A DNA stretch of 64,000 bases, taken from Streptomyces flaveolus (GTDB lineage: Bacteria; Actinomycetota; Actinomycetes; Streptomycetales; Streptomycetaceae). The translations under genes and the position numbers were made by a program. The stretch lies in assembly GCF_014648815.1 (NCBI RefSeq), contig NZ_BMRV01000007.1, forward strand, positions 124,001 through 188,000, given 5' to 3'. The notes under the pieces were generated by a model that was given only the letters and a program-made list of their open reading frames with translations, was not told where the DNA came from and did not search any database. Shown one piece after another: positions 1 to 8,868 of the stretch (position 1 is the first letter of the stretch; every line of letters starts with the position of its first letter).

Positions 1-1
1 C

Positions 2-763
2 GCCCGGGCGGGGTTCGCCGCCGGGAGGCAGCCGGTGCTGACCGTCGAAGGGCTGACCCGGCGGGGCGAGTTCGCACCCGTCGATCTGGAGCTGCGGCCC
101 GGCGAGATCGTCGGCCTGGCCGGGCTCGTCGGGTCCGGACGCAGCGAGATCCTGGAGACGATCTACGGAGCCCGCAAGGCCGACGCGGGCCGCGTCCTCG
201 TCGACGGCACCCCGCTGCGCCCCGGCAGCGTCCGCGCCGCCGTCCGCGCCGGCATCGGCCTCGCGCCCGAGGAGCGCAAGGCGCAGGGCCTGTTGATGCT
301 GGAGTCCGTCAGCAGCAACGTCTCCGTCTCCACCCTCCCCCGGTTCGCCCGCGCCGGCTGGCTCGACCGGCGGGCCGAGCGCGCCGCCACACATCAGGCG
401 GTCCGGGAGCTGTCCCTGCGGCCCGACAATCCCGACGCCGCGATCAGGACGCTGTCCGGCGGCAACCAGCAGAAGGCGGTGCTCGCCCGCTGGCTGCTGC
501 GCGGATGCAAGGTGCTGCTGCTGGACGAGCCGACCCGGGGCGTCGACATCGGCGCCCGGGCGGAGCTCTACGCGGTGATCCGCCGGCTGGCCGACGAGGG
601 CCTGGCCGTCCTTCTCGTCTCCAGCGAGGTGCCCGAAGTCCTGGGCCTCGCCGACCGGGTGCTGGTGCTCCGGGAAGGCAGCGTCGTGCACACCGCGGAC
701 GCCCGGGAGCTCGACGAGCACCGTGTACTCGACCTCGTAATGGAAGGGAGCCCGACGCCATGA
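2..763 (+). CDS. Sugar ABC transporter ATP-binding protein, RbsA type (3' part only)
   Basis: Energises import of a monosaccharide-type substrate as the cytoplasmic ATPase of a CUT2/ribose-type ABC transporter. The frame is open to the window edge (base 2), so only the second nucleotide-binding domain of a normally two-domain protein of about 500 residues is present. Visible motifs are a degenerate Walker A (GLVGSGRSE, Arg for the usual Lys, as is typical of the C-terminal half of RbsA proteins), the signature LSGGNQQKAVLARW and Walker B LLLDEPTRGVD. The stop overlaps the permease start by 4 bp. The substrate cannot be read from the sequence. Confidence 0.93.
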   Translation, partial: ARAGFAAGRQPVLTVEGLTRRGEFAPVDLELRPGEIVGLAGLVGSGRSEILETIYGARKADAGRVLVDGTPLRPGSVRAAVRAGIGLAPEERKAQGLLMLESVSSNVSVSTLPRFARAGWLDRRAERAATHQAVRELSLRPDNPDAAIRTLSGGNQQKAVLARWLLRGCKVLLLDEPTRGVDIGARAELYAVIRRLADEGLAVLLVSSEVPEVLGLADRVLVLREGSVVHTADARELDEHRVLDLVMEGSPTP

Positions 764-1794
764 CGCAACCGGCCTCTACGGCACAGCAGGACGCGCCCAC
801 GTCCGTCACCGAACCCGCCACCGGCAAGGGCGGTTCCGGCCGGCCGCTCGGTCTGCGGTGGGACGTGCGCAGTCTGTCGTTGCTCGGTGTCCTCGCCGTG
901 CTCGTCGTGGTCGGCGGGATCACCGCGCCGGACGAGTTCCTGGCCACGAGCAATCTGCAACTCGTCCTCACCCAGGCGTCCGTGATCGGTGTCGTCACCG
1001 TCGGCATGACGTTCGTCATCACCAGCGGCGGGATCGACCTGTCGGTCGGCGCGATCGTGGCGCTCGCCTCGGTGTGGGCGACGACCGTGGCCACGCAGGA
1101 GTTCGGCTTCGCGGGCATCCTCTTCACCGCCGTGATCGTCGGTGTGGGCTGCGGTCTCGTGAACGGCCTGCTGATCGCCTACGGCAGGATGGTGCCGTTC
1201 ATCGCGACCCTCGCCATGCTCGCCTCCGCCCGTGGCCTGGCCCTGCAGATCACCGACGGCAGCACCCAGGTCGTGACCGTCGAGTCGGTGCTCGACCTCG
1301 GTGTCCGGGACGCCTACGTCCTCGGCATCCCGCCGCTGGTCCTGGTCTTCGCCGCGGTCACCGTCATCGGCTGGCTGCTGCTCAACCGCACCACGTTCGG
1401 CCGCCGCACCGTCGCGGTGGGCGGCAACGCGGAAGCGGCGCGGCTCGCCGGCATCGACGTCCGCCGCCAGCGCCTCTACCTCTACCTGCTGTCCGGCCTG
1501 TGCTGCGGTGTCGCCGCGTTCATGCTGATCGTGCTGGCCGGCTCGGGACAGAACACCAACGGCAACCTCTACGAGCTGGACGCCATCGCCGCGGCGATCA
1601 TCGGCGGCAGCCTGCTCAGCGGCGGCCGCGGCACCATCGTCGGATCCGTCCTCGGTGTCCTGGTCTTCACCACGATCACCAACATCTTCGCCCTGAACAA
1701 CCTGGAGACCGCTGTCCAGCAGATCGCGAAGGGCGCCATCATCGTCGCCGCCGTCCTGGTCCAGCGCCGCTCCCTGCGCGGCGGCGACGCCTGA
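760..1794 (+). CDS. Sugar ABC transporter permease, RbsC family
   Basis: Membrane channel subunit of the same importer (BPD_transp_2/RbsC family), 344 residues. It has a hydrophilic N-terminus of about 45 residues followed by about eight to ten hydrophobic segments, and family-typical stretches such as ITSGGIDLSVGAIVAL and NGLLIAYGRMVPFIATL. The ATG at 760 overlaps the ATPase stop (ATGA), which indicates translational coupling and fixes the start; the frame is open further upstream, but that is shadow. The next gene, 100 bp on, encodes the binding protein, so the order is ATPase-permease-binding protein. Confidence 0.93.
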   Translation: MTQPASTAQQDAPTSVTEPATGKGGSGRPLGLRWDVRSLSLLGVLAVLVVVGGITAPDEFLATSNLQLVLTQASVIGVVTVGMTFVITSGGIDLSVGAIVALASVWATTVATQEFGFAGILFTAVIVGVGCGLVNGLLIAYGRMVPFIATLAMLASARGLALQITDGSTQVVTVESVLDLGVRDAYVLGIPPLVLVFAAVTVIGWLLLNRTTFGRRTVAVGGNAEAARLAGIDVRRQRLYLYLLSGLCCGVAAFMLIVLAGSGQNTNGNLYELDAIAAAIIGGSLLSGGRGTIVGSVLGVLVFTTITNIFALNNLETAVQQIAKGAIIVAAVLVQRRSLRGGDA

Positions 1795-1894
1795 CGCCGC
1801 GCCGCACACCGCCGGACGGCGGGACCTGACCCCGCCGTCCGGCAACCGCCTGCTCCCCCTTTCGCACATCGCACCATCGAAGGGCCGGTCCGAC

Positions 1895-2941
1895 ATGTCG
1901 AGAATCCCCGCCACCAGCCGCAGAGGGCTGCTGTTCGGCACCGCTGCCGTCTCGGCCGGCGCGCTGCTGACGGCCTGTACCAGCAACGAGCCCAAGAACC
2001 AGCAACAGGACACGAACAACGCCCCGGTCGCGGACGACAAGCCGGGCAAGGCCGTCACCATCGGCTACGCCGGCCCCCAGGCCGACCACGGCTGGCTCAA
2101 CGCCATCAACCAGAACGCCAAGTCGCGTGCGGAGAAGTACGCGGACGTCACCCTGGAGATCACCGAGGGTTCCAACGACACGGCCGCCCAGATCGGCCAG
2201 GTCCAGACCCTGATCAACAAGAAGGTCGACGTTCTGGTGATCCTGCCGGCCGACGGCAAGGCGCTCACCCAGGTCGGCCTGGAGGCCATGAAGGCGGGCA
2301 TCCCCGTCATCAACCTGGACCGCGTCTTCGCCTCCCAGCAGGCCTACCGCTGCTGGATCGGCGGCGACAACTACGGCATGGGCCTGAACGCCGGCCACTA
2401 CATCGGCGAACGGCTCAAGGACAAGCCGGACGCCAAGGTCGTCGAACTCGCCGGGCTCGACAACCTGGAGCTGACCCAGCAGCGCACCAAGGGCTTCGAC
2501 GACGCCCTGAAGACCTACCCCAACATCCGGAAGGTGGCGCGTCAGGCGGCCGACTTCACGGTCGAGTCGGGCCAGGCCAAGACGGCACAACTCCTCCAGG
2601 CGCAGTCGCGGTTCGACGCCCTGTGGAACCACGACGACGACCAGGGCGTGGGTGCGCTGCGCGCCATCGAGCAGGCCGGCCGGGATGACTTCCTGATGGT
2701 AGGCGGAGCCGGTGCCAAGTCCGCGATGGAGGCCATCAAGGCCGGCGGCTCCGTCCTCGAGGCGACCGTCCTGTACCCGCCGACGATGGCCGCGTCCGCC
2801 ATCGACCTCGCCCGCGCGCTCGGTCAGGGCAAGGGCGTCGGCGGCATGGCCGAGTTCGAGATCCCGTCGTCGCTGACCCTGTACTCGGCCGTGGTCACCA
2901 AGGACAACGTCGACCAGTACCTGCCGACCGGCTTCGTGTGA
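1895..2941 (+). CDS. Sugar ABC transporter substrate-binding lipoprotein
   Basis: Extracytoplasmic binding component (Peripla_BP_4, ribose/xylose-binding-like), 348 residues. The N-terminus is a Tat lipoprotein signal: twin Arg in SRRGLLFG, a hydrophobic core, and the lipobox LLTAC with the lipidated Cys near residue 28. A low-complexity Asn/Gln-rich tether follows, then the two-lobed domain starting TIGYAGPQADHGWL. The start is preceded by GAAGGG about 12 bases upstream. It follows the permease with no evident terminator and is probably cotranscribed. The ligand is not deducible; the linked dehydrogenase suggests a sugar or polyol. Confidence 0.92.
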   Translation: MSRIPATSRRGLLFGTAAVSAGALLTACTSNEPKNQQQDTNNAPVADDKPGKAVTIGYAGPQADHGWLNAINQNAKSRAEKYADVTLEITEGSNDTAAQIGQVQTLINKKVDVLVILPADGKALTQVGLEAMKAGIPVINLDRVFASQQAYRCWIGGDNYGMGLNAGHYIGERLKDKPDAKVVELAGLDNLELTQQRTKGFDDALKTYPNIRKVARQAADFTVESGQAKTAQLLQAQSRFDALWNHDDDQGVGALRAIEQAGRDDFLMVGGAGAKSAMEAIKAGGSVLEATVLYPPTMAASAIDLARALGQGKGVGGMAEFEIPSSLTLYSAVVTKDNVDQYLPTGFV

Positions 2942-3011
2942 CCGGTCCGGGGCGGCCGTGCCCCACCAGCACACCGATGAGTCAGTGACACTCCGACGAG
3001 GAGGAATCCGT

Positions 3012-4226
3012 ATGGAACACAGGGACAGTCGGACCGCACCGCCGGTGCTCGGCGTGGGCATGATCGGCTACGCGTTCATGGGCGCCGCGCACTCACAGGG
3101 GTGGCGCACCGCGGGGCGCGCGTTCGACCTGCCGCTGCGGCCGGTCCTCGCCGCGATCGCCGGCCGCGACGCGCACGCCGTGCGGGCGGCGGCCGACAAG
3201 CACGGCTGGGCCGCGGCCGAGACCGACTGGCGTGCCCTCCTGGCCCGCGACGACGTGCAACTCGTCGACATCTGCACACCGGGCGACAGCCATGCGGAGA
3301 TCGCGATCGCGGCACTGGACGCGGGCAAGCACGTGCTGTGCGAGAAGCCGCTGGCCAACTCGGTCGCCGAGGCGGAGGCCATGGTCAGGGCCGCCGAAGC
3401 GGCCCGGGCCCGCGGGCAGGTGGCGATGGTGGGCTTCAACTACCGGCGCGTACCGGCCCTCTCCCACGCGCGCCGGCTCATCGCCGACGGCAGGCTCGGC
3501 ACGCTGCGCCACGTACGGGTCACCTACCTCCAGGACTGGCTGGTCGACCCCGACTTCCCGCTGACGTGGCGGCTGGAGCGCGAGCACGCCGGGTCGGGGG
3601 CGCTCGGCGACCTCGGCGCGCACATCGTGGACCTCGCCCAGTACCTGGCGGGGGAGCACCTGGTCGGGGTCTCCGCCCAGACGGAGACCTTCGTCAAGCA
3701 ACGCCCGCGCCTCGACACGGCGTCCGCCGGCCCGGCGGCTTCCGGCGGCGTCCGGCGCGGGGCGGTCACGGTCGACGACGCGGCCGTCTTCACCGGCCGG
3801 CTCTCCTCGGGGGCACTCGCCACGTTCGAGGCGAGCCGGATGGCGTCGGGGCGCAAGAACGCCCTGCGGCTGGAGATCAACGGGGAGTTCGGTTCGCTCG
3901 CCTTCGACCTGGAGCGGCTCAACGAGCTGTCCTTCCACGACCACCGGGAGCCGGCCGCCACGGCGGGGTTCCGCCGGATCCTCGTCACGGAGGCCGAGCA
4001 CCCGTACCTGGAGGGCTGGTGGCCGCCGGGCCACACGCTCGGCTACGAGCACACCTTCACCCACCAGGCCCGCGACCTGGTCGAGGCCATCGCGTCCGGC
4101 TCCGCACCGATGCCGTCGTTCGCCGACGGACTCCAGGTGCAGCGGGTGCTGGCCGCGGTGGAGGAGAGCGCGCGGAAGAACGCCGTCTACACCCCTGTCG
4201 AGGCGGTCCGGGCCGAAGTCCGGTAG
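3012..4226 (+). CDS. Gfo/Idh/MocA family NAD(P)-dependent oxidoreductase
   Basis: Predicted cytoplasmic dehydrogenase of a sugar, inositol or related polyol, 404 residues. The N-terminal Rossmann fold begins GVGMIGYAFMGAAHSQGW, and the family motif EKPLANSVAEAEAM (catalytic EKP) is present at about residue 110. The C-terminal GFO/IDH/MOCA_C domain contains GALGDLGAHIVDLAQYL. The ATG at 3012 was chosen for its strong GACGAGGAGG ribosome site; an in-frame upstream start at 2958 lacks one. It lies 70 bp behind the binding protein and probably belongs to the same operon, acting on the imported substrate or a derivative. Confidence 0.9.
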   Translation: MEHRDSRTAPPVLGVGMIGYAFMGAAHSQGWRTAGRAFDLPLRPVLAAIAGRDAHAVRAAADKHGWAAAETDWRALLARDDVQLVDICTPGDSHAEIAIAALDAGKHVLCEKPLANSVAEAEAMVRAAEAARARGQVAMVGFNYRRVPALSHARRLIADGRLGTLRHVRVTYLQDWLVDPDFPLTWRLEREHAGSGALGDLGAHIVDLAQYLAGEHLVGVSAQTETFVKQRPRLDTASAGPAASGGVRRGAVTVDDAAVFTGRLSSGALATFEASRMASGRKNALRLEINGEFGSLAFDLERLNELSFHDHREPAATAGFRRILVTEAEHPYLEGWWPPGHTLGYEHTFTHQARDLVEAIASGSAPMPSFADGLQVQRVLAAVEESARKNAVYTPVEAVRAEVR

Positions 4227-4557
4227 AGCCGGCGGAAACCGGAGCCGAACCGCCCTGGGCCGCGCGAGCGTCCGCCTCTGAGCCGACGGCGGGTGCGTCC
4301 CGGCGCCGGGCGGGCCCGGGGCGTGCCCGGAAATCGCCGAAGTGCGGGACGGCCCGCCCGACTTGATCCTGCCGGAACCCAAGCAGCCTTTCCCCGAGAA
4401 AGTTCAGTCTTTGTCCTTGACGAGTGGAAAGTAAGCGCTCTAGCGTCCAACCGACTCACTCCGCACGGGTTTTCACCTGTTTCACCTGCAGCGGCCGGCC
4501 GGGGCACAAGCCCTCCGGGCTCTCAGCGGCCGCCGACCAGTTCAAAAGGAGTTCTGA
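4227..4557 (+). other. Intergenic region between sugar operon and secreted dehydrogenase
   Basis: A 331-bp gap with no convincing gene. It holds a promoter-like pair near 4417-4446 with an AGCGCT-centred, LacI-family-like imperfect palindrome in its spacer, and a clear AAAAGGAG ribosome site just before the GTG at 4558. No strong terminator hairpin was found for the upstream operon. Confidence 0.6.
4417..4446 (+). promoter_or_regulatory. Candidate promoter with LacI-like operator
   Basis: TTGACG (4417-4422) and TAGCGT (4441-4446) are separated by 18 bp, a good fit to a Streptomyces housekeeping promoter. The spacer holds GAAAGTAAGCGCTC, an imperfect palindrome around AGCGCT, the core shared by many LacI-family operators. 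This suggests carbohydrate-responsive repression of the gene at 4558. The operator is inferred and no LacI gene lies in the window. Confidence 0.45.
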
Positions 4558-6678
4558 GTGCGCAACAGACGGATCGTCACCCTGATGGGGGCAGCGGTAC
4601 TGGCCGGGACCGCCGGGCTCCTGACCGTCCCCACCGTCCAAGCCGCCCCGTCGGACCCGGCGCCGCCGGCCGCGTCGGCCTTCCAGAAGGTCACCCTCAA
4701 CGACCGTCCGGGCGAGCCCATGGCCCTCGCCGTCCTGCCCGACCGACGGGTGCTGCACACCGCGCGGACGGGCGAGGTGCGGATCAACGACCCGAAGAGC
4801 GGTGTGAACTTCCTCGCCGCGGACATGAAGAAGAGCCCCGCCGGGCTCTACCAGCACGACGAAGAGGGCGTGCAGGGCATCGCGATCGACCCCGACTTCA
4901 GCAAGAACAAGTGGGTCTACCTCTACTACTCGCCCCGCCTGAACACCCCCATGGACGACCCGGCCACGCCCGGCGTGAACGAGGGCGACGCGCCGGAGTT
5001 CGGCACGGCCGCGGACTTCGCCAAGTACAAGGGCGTCACGCGGCTGTCGCGGTTCAAGCTCGAGGGCAACAAGCTGAACTTCGCCTCCGAGCAGAAGATC
5101 CTCGACGTCCCGGCCGACCGCGGCATCTGCTGTCACGTCGGCGGCAAGATCGACTTCGACGGCAAGGGCAACCTGTTCCTGTCGACCGGCGACGACTCCA
5201 ACCCGTTCGCCTCGGACGGCTACGCCCCGCTCGACGACCGCCCCGACCGCAACCCGGTCTACGACGCGCGGCGCACCGCGGGCAACACCAACGACCTGCG
5301 CGGCAAGGTCCTGCGCATCAAGGTCAAGAAGGACGGCGGATACACGATCCCGGGCGGCAACCTCTTCAGGCCCGGCACGCCGAAGACCCGTCCCGAGATC
5401 TACGCCATGGGTCTGCGCAACCCGTTCCGGTTCGCGGTGGACGACAAGTCCGGCGAGGTCTACGTCGGCGACTACTCACCCGACGCCAACACGGCGAAGC
5501 CCGACCGCGGCCCCGCCGGTCACGGCCGCTGGATGGTCATCGACCGCCCCGCCAACTACGGCTGGCCGTTCTGCGTGACCCAGGACATGCCGTACCAGGA
5601 CTACGACTTCGCCACCAAGAAGTCGAGCGGCGCGTTCGACTGCGCCAAGCCGGTCAACGACTCCCGCAACAACACCGGCCGCAGTGTGCTGCCGCCGGTC
5701 ACGGACGCGGAGATCGTCTACGGCTACGGAGCCTCCGAGGAGTTCCCGGAGCTGGGCACGGGCGGCATCGCCCCCATGGGCGGCCCGGCGTACCGCTACG
5801 ACAAGCGGAACACGGCCGAGAACCGCTGGCCCGCGTACTTCGACGGCAAGCCGCTCTTCTACGAGTGGACGCGTGACCAGATGCTCGCCCTCACCGTCGG
5901 CAAGCGGAACGAGGTCACCAAGATCGAGAACGCGCTTCCCTCGATCACGACGGACGGCCCGATCGACGCCGAGTTCGGCCCGGACGGCGCGCTGTACGTC
6001 CTCGAGTACGGCACCGGGTACTTCGCGGAGCTGCCCGAGGCCCAGCTGTCCCGCATCGACTTCACGCGGGGCAACCGCACCCCGGAGCCCAAGGCCGCCG
6101 CGGACGTGCTCAACGGGACCAGCCCGCTGACGGTCCGGTTCTCCAGCGCCGGCACCAAGGACGCCGACGGTGACGCCCTCAGCTACGCCTGGGACTTCGA
6201 CGCCGACGGCACCGTGGACTCCAGGGAGGCCAACCCGACGCACACGTTCACCGAGAACGCCGTCTTCGACGTCACGCTGAAGGTCACCGACAGCACCGGC
6301 CGCTCGGCCGCCGCCTCGGTCCCGGTCGTCGTCGGCAACAAGGCGCCGGTCGTCTCCCTCACGACCGACCCCGCCCCGCACGGCGGCACGGCGTTCCACT
6401 GGGGTGACACGGTCACCTGGAAGGTCACCGTCACCGACGACCAGCCGGTGGACTGCTCGAAGGTGAGCGTCTCGTTCATCCTGGGCCACGACACGCACGG
6501 CCACCCGCTCTCCTCGAGCACCGGCTGCTCCGGATCGTTCGAGACGTTCGTGGACGGCGGCCACGCCGGCGCGGACAACCTGAAGGCGGTCTTCAACGCC
6601 TCCTACACGGACACTCCCCCCGACGGGCTTCCGGCCCTCTCGGGCAGCGCCGAGGTCGCGCTGACGCCGGCCGACTGA
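4558..6678 (+). CDS. Secreted sorbosone/glucose dehydrogenase-like protein with PKD domain
   Basis: 706 residues. A Sec-type signal peptide (RNRR, hydrophobic core, cleavage near VQAAP, about residue 30) is followed by a six-bladed beta-propeller of the GSDH/soluble PQQ-glucose-dehydrogenase family. Matching blade motifs include GVQGIAIDPDFSKNKWVYLYY, CCHVGGKIDFDGKGNLFLS and YAMGLRNPFRFAVD. A PKD domain follows at about residues 510-600 (SYAWDFDADGTVDS), then a C-terminal beta domain with paired Cys. It probably oxidises an extracellular sugar or binds polysaccharide. The GTG start is supported by AAAAGGAG. Propellers of this kind are often fused to ThuA domains in Streptomyces; no ThuA domain is present here. 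PQQ dependence is not proven. Confidence 0.85.
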   Translation: MRNRRIVTLMGAAVLAGTAGLLTVPTVQAAPSDPAPPAASAFQKVTLNDRPGEPMALAVLPDRRVLHTARTGEVRINDPKSGVNFLAADMKKSPAGLYQHDEEGVQGIAIDPDFSKNKWVYLYYSPRLNTPMDDPATPGVNEGDAPEFGTAADFAKYKGVTRLSRFKLEGNKLNFASEQKILDVPADRGICCHVGGKIDFDGKGNLFLSTGDDSNPFASDGYAPLDDRPDRNPVYDARRTAGNTNDLRGKVLRIKVKKDGGYTIPGGNLFRPGTPKTRPEIYAMGLRNPFRFAVDDKSGEVYVGDYSPDANTAKPDRGPAGHGRWMVIDRPANYGWPFCVTQDMPYQDYDFATKKSSGAFDCAKPVNDSRNNTGRSVLPPVTDAEIVYGYGASEEFPELGTGGIAPMGGPAYRYDKRNTAENRWPAYFDGKPLFYEWTRDQMLALTVGKRNEVTKIENALPSITTDGPIDAEFGPDGALYVLEYGTGYFAELPEAQLSRIDFTRGNRTPEPKAAADVLNGTSPLTVRFSSAGTKDADGDALSYAWDFDADGTVDSREANPTHTFTENAVFDVTLKVTDSTGRSAAASVPVVVGNKAPVVSLTTDPAPHGGTAFHWGDTVTWKVTVTDDQPVDCSKVSVSFILGHDTHGHPLSSSTGCSGSFETFVDGGHAGADNLKAVFNASYTDTPPDGLPALSGSAEVALTPAD

Positions 6679-6700
6679 CCGGCGGCGGAGACACGGAGAA

Positions 6701-6730
6701 CGGGGCGCCACCCCTGAGGGTGGCGCCCCG
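6701..6730. terminator. Bidirectional intrinsic terminator
   Basis: A perfect 13-bp inverted repeat (CGGGGCGCCACCC / GGGTGGCGCCCCG) with the tetraloop CTGA lies between two convergent genes and can serve both. Confidence 0.9.
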
Positions 6731-6747
6731 TCGAGTTCGCCGGTCGC

Positions 6748-8262
6748 TCAGAACTTCGGCGTCGGCGCCTGCGCCTCCACCAGCTCCGCCGCCTCCTCCT
6801 CGGTCTGCACCGAGGGCGGGGATCCGGCGAGCGGCTGCTGGGCCGTCTCCTTCATGCAGGCCACCGCCACGACACCGACCAGGGCCGCGGCCATCGAGTA
6901 GTAGGCGGGCATCATGTCGGAGCCGGTGACGCTGATCAGCGCGGTGATGACCAGCGGCGTGGTGCCGCCGAACAGCGACGTCGACAGGTTGTAGCCGACC
7001 GAGAGGGACCCGTACCGGACGTTGGTGGGGAACATCGCCGGGAGCGCCGCGGACATCGTGCCGAGCAGACAGACCAGGGACAGGCCGAGCAGCAGCATGC
7101 CGCCCGAGACGGCGAGCAGACTGCCGTTCCGCACCAGTACGAAAGCCGGGGCGGACAGGACGAAGAACCCGACCATGCCGGTCATCAGCACGGGCTTGCG
7201 GCCGAAGCGGTCGGAGAGCCGGCCCACCTGGTTGATGATCAGCATCAGCAGCACCATCGTTGCCACCAGGATCAGCAGACCGTGGCTCTCGCTGTAGTCC
7301 AGCTCGTCCGACAGGTACGTCGGCATGTACGACAGCAGCATGTAGTCCGTGATGTTGTACGCGCCGACCAGCGCGATGCACAGCACCAGCGCGCGCCAGT
7401 GCGTGCGGAAGATCTTGGCGAGGTCGCCCCGGGCGGTGGTCTCCACCGCGTTCGCCGCCTCGGAGACGTGGACCTGGGAGTCCTCCAGCTTGAGGAACGC
7501 GGGCGTGTCGTCCAGCTTCAGCCGCAGATAGATACCGACGATGCCGAGGGGAGCGGCCAGCAGGAAGGGGATGCGCCAGCCCCAGGCGTCCATGGTGTCG
7601 CTGCCGAGCCACGCGGTGAGCGCGGTGACGAGACCGGCGGCGCCGGTGTACCCGGCGAGGGTGCCCAGCTCCAGGAAGCTGCCGAAGAAGCCGCGCCGCT
7701 TGTCGGGCGCGTACTCGGCGATGAAGGTGGACGCGCCGCCGTACTCGCCGCCGGTGGAGAAGCCCTGCAGCAGGCGGAAGAGGATCAGCAGGAGCGGGGA
7801 CCAGAAGCCGATCGCGTCGTAGCTGGGGATGAGCCCGATGGCGGCGGTGCCGATCGCCATGAGGATCATCGTCAGCGCGAGCACCTTCTTGCGGCCGATC
7901 TTGTCACCCATCGGGCCGAAGACCATGCCGCCGAGCGGGCGCACCAGGAACGCCACGGCGAAGGTGGCGAACGAGGACAGCAACTGCGCGGTGTCGCTCC
8001 CGGACGGGAAGAACACGCGGCCGATGGTGCCGGCGAGATAGGCGTAGATGCCGAAGTCGAACCACTCCATGGCGTTGCCCAGAGAGGCCGCCTTCACGGC
8101 CCGCTTGACCGCGGCCTCGTCCGTGACGGTGATGTCCGACCGCCGGAGCCGGGGGTTCTGCCGACGTCTGATGGCCCGGAACAGCGCCGGATGGCGGCGG
8201 ATCGCCGCGGCGTCGGGCTCTGGGCCGTTCTCGTTGGGGGACGTGACGGCCTCCCTTTCCAC
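6748..8262 (-). CDS. MFS transporter, metabolite:H+ symporter (MHS) family
   Basis: 504 residues with about 12 membrane segments; relative of ProP, KgtP and ShiA, proton symporters for compatible solutes or organic acids. Family landmarks are NAMEWFDFGIYAYLAGTIG at the first helix, GDKIGRKKVL in the loop between helices 2 and 3, and RLLQGFSTGGEYGGA in helix 4. A cytoplasmic N-terminus of about 60 residues is Arg-rich, and the C-terminal tail is acidic. The GTG at 8262 has GGAG nine bases upstream, but a start nearer the first helix is possible. The substrate is unknown. Confidence 0.88.
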   Translation of the reverse strand: MEREAVTSPNENGPEPDAAAIRRHPALFRAIRRRQNPRLRRSDITVTDEAAVKRAVKAASLGNAMEWFDFGIYAYLAGTIGRVFFPSGSDTAQLLSSFATFAVAFLVRPLGGMVFGPMGDKIGRKKVLALTMILMAIGTAAIGLIPSYDAIGFWSPLLLILFRLLQGFSTGGEYGGASTFIAEYAPDKRRGFFGSFLELGTLAGYTGAAGLVTALTAWLGSDTMDAWGWRIPFLLAAPLGIVGIYLRLKLDDTPAFLKLEDSQVHVSEAANAVETTARGDLAKIFRTHWRALVLCIALVGAYNITDYMLLSYMPTYLSDELDYSESHGLLILVATMVLLMLIINQVGRLSDRFGRKPVLMTGMVGFFVLSAPAFVLVRNGSLLAVSGGMLLLGLSLVCLLGTMSAALPAMFPTNVRYGSLSVGYNLSTSLFGGTTPLVITALISVTGSDMMPAYYSMAAALVGVVAVACMKETAQQPLAGSPPSVQTEEEAAELVEAQAPTPKF

Positions 8263-8403
8263 GCGCAGACACTCCGGTGGAGCACTGCTCGGTCGTACGT
8301 TTCTCGGGTCGTACCGTTCCCCCGATCATGCTGGTTATGGGCGTGACGTCAGTCATGTGGTTGCGCCGATGAGGTGAGCGGCCGCACTGAGTACCCTGCG
8401 CAC

Positions 8404-8859
8404 ATGCGGATCTCCGTCTCCTCCGACATGGACGAACCCGTGGCCGGCCTCCTCGTGGAGGAGCTGCGCGGACGCGGTCACGAGGTGCTGACGCACGGTG
8501 CGCTGCGCCCCGGGGAGGACCCCCGGTGGGCGGTGTGCTCGGAGCGGGCGGCGCACGACGTCGCCGCCGGCGCGGCCGACCAGGCGGTCGTGTGCTGCTG
8601 GACCGGCACGGGCGCCTCGATCGCGGCGAACAAGGTCCCCGGCGTACGGGCGGCCCTGTGCACCGACGCGTACACGGCCGACGGGGCACGCCGCTGGAAC
8701 GACGCCAACGTGCTCGCCCTCAGCCTGCGGCTCACCTCCCCGCCGCTGCTGCGGGAGATCCTCGACGCCTGGTTCGCGGCCGGACCCAGCGAGGACGCCG
8801 AGGACCGCGGCAACGTCACCCACGTCGAGCGGCTCGACCGGGGCCGAGCCGCTCCCTGA
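8404..8859 (+). CDS. RpiB/LacA/LacB family sugar-phosphate isomerase
   Basis: 151-residue cytoplasmic isomerase, the usual length for ribose-5-phosphate isomerase B relatives. The active-site loop CWTGTGASIAANK retains a Cys in the place of the RpiB catalytic Cys. The conserved HN(D/N)ANVL motif reads WNDANVL, with Trp in place of the ring-opening His, so the substrate or mechanism may differ from true RpiB. The start was set at the ATG at 8404, where the domain begins (MRISVSSDM). It converges with rocD 9 bp downstream. Confidence 0.82.
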   Translation: MRISVSSDMDEPVAGLLVEELRGRGHEVLTHGALRPGEDPRWAVCSERAAHDVAAGAADQAVVCCWTGTGASIAANKVPGVRAALCTDAYTADGARRWNDANVLALSLRLTSPPLLREILDAWFAAGPSEDAEDRGNVTHVERLDRGRAAP

Positions 8860-8868
8860 CGCGGACGC

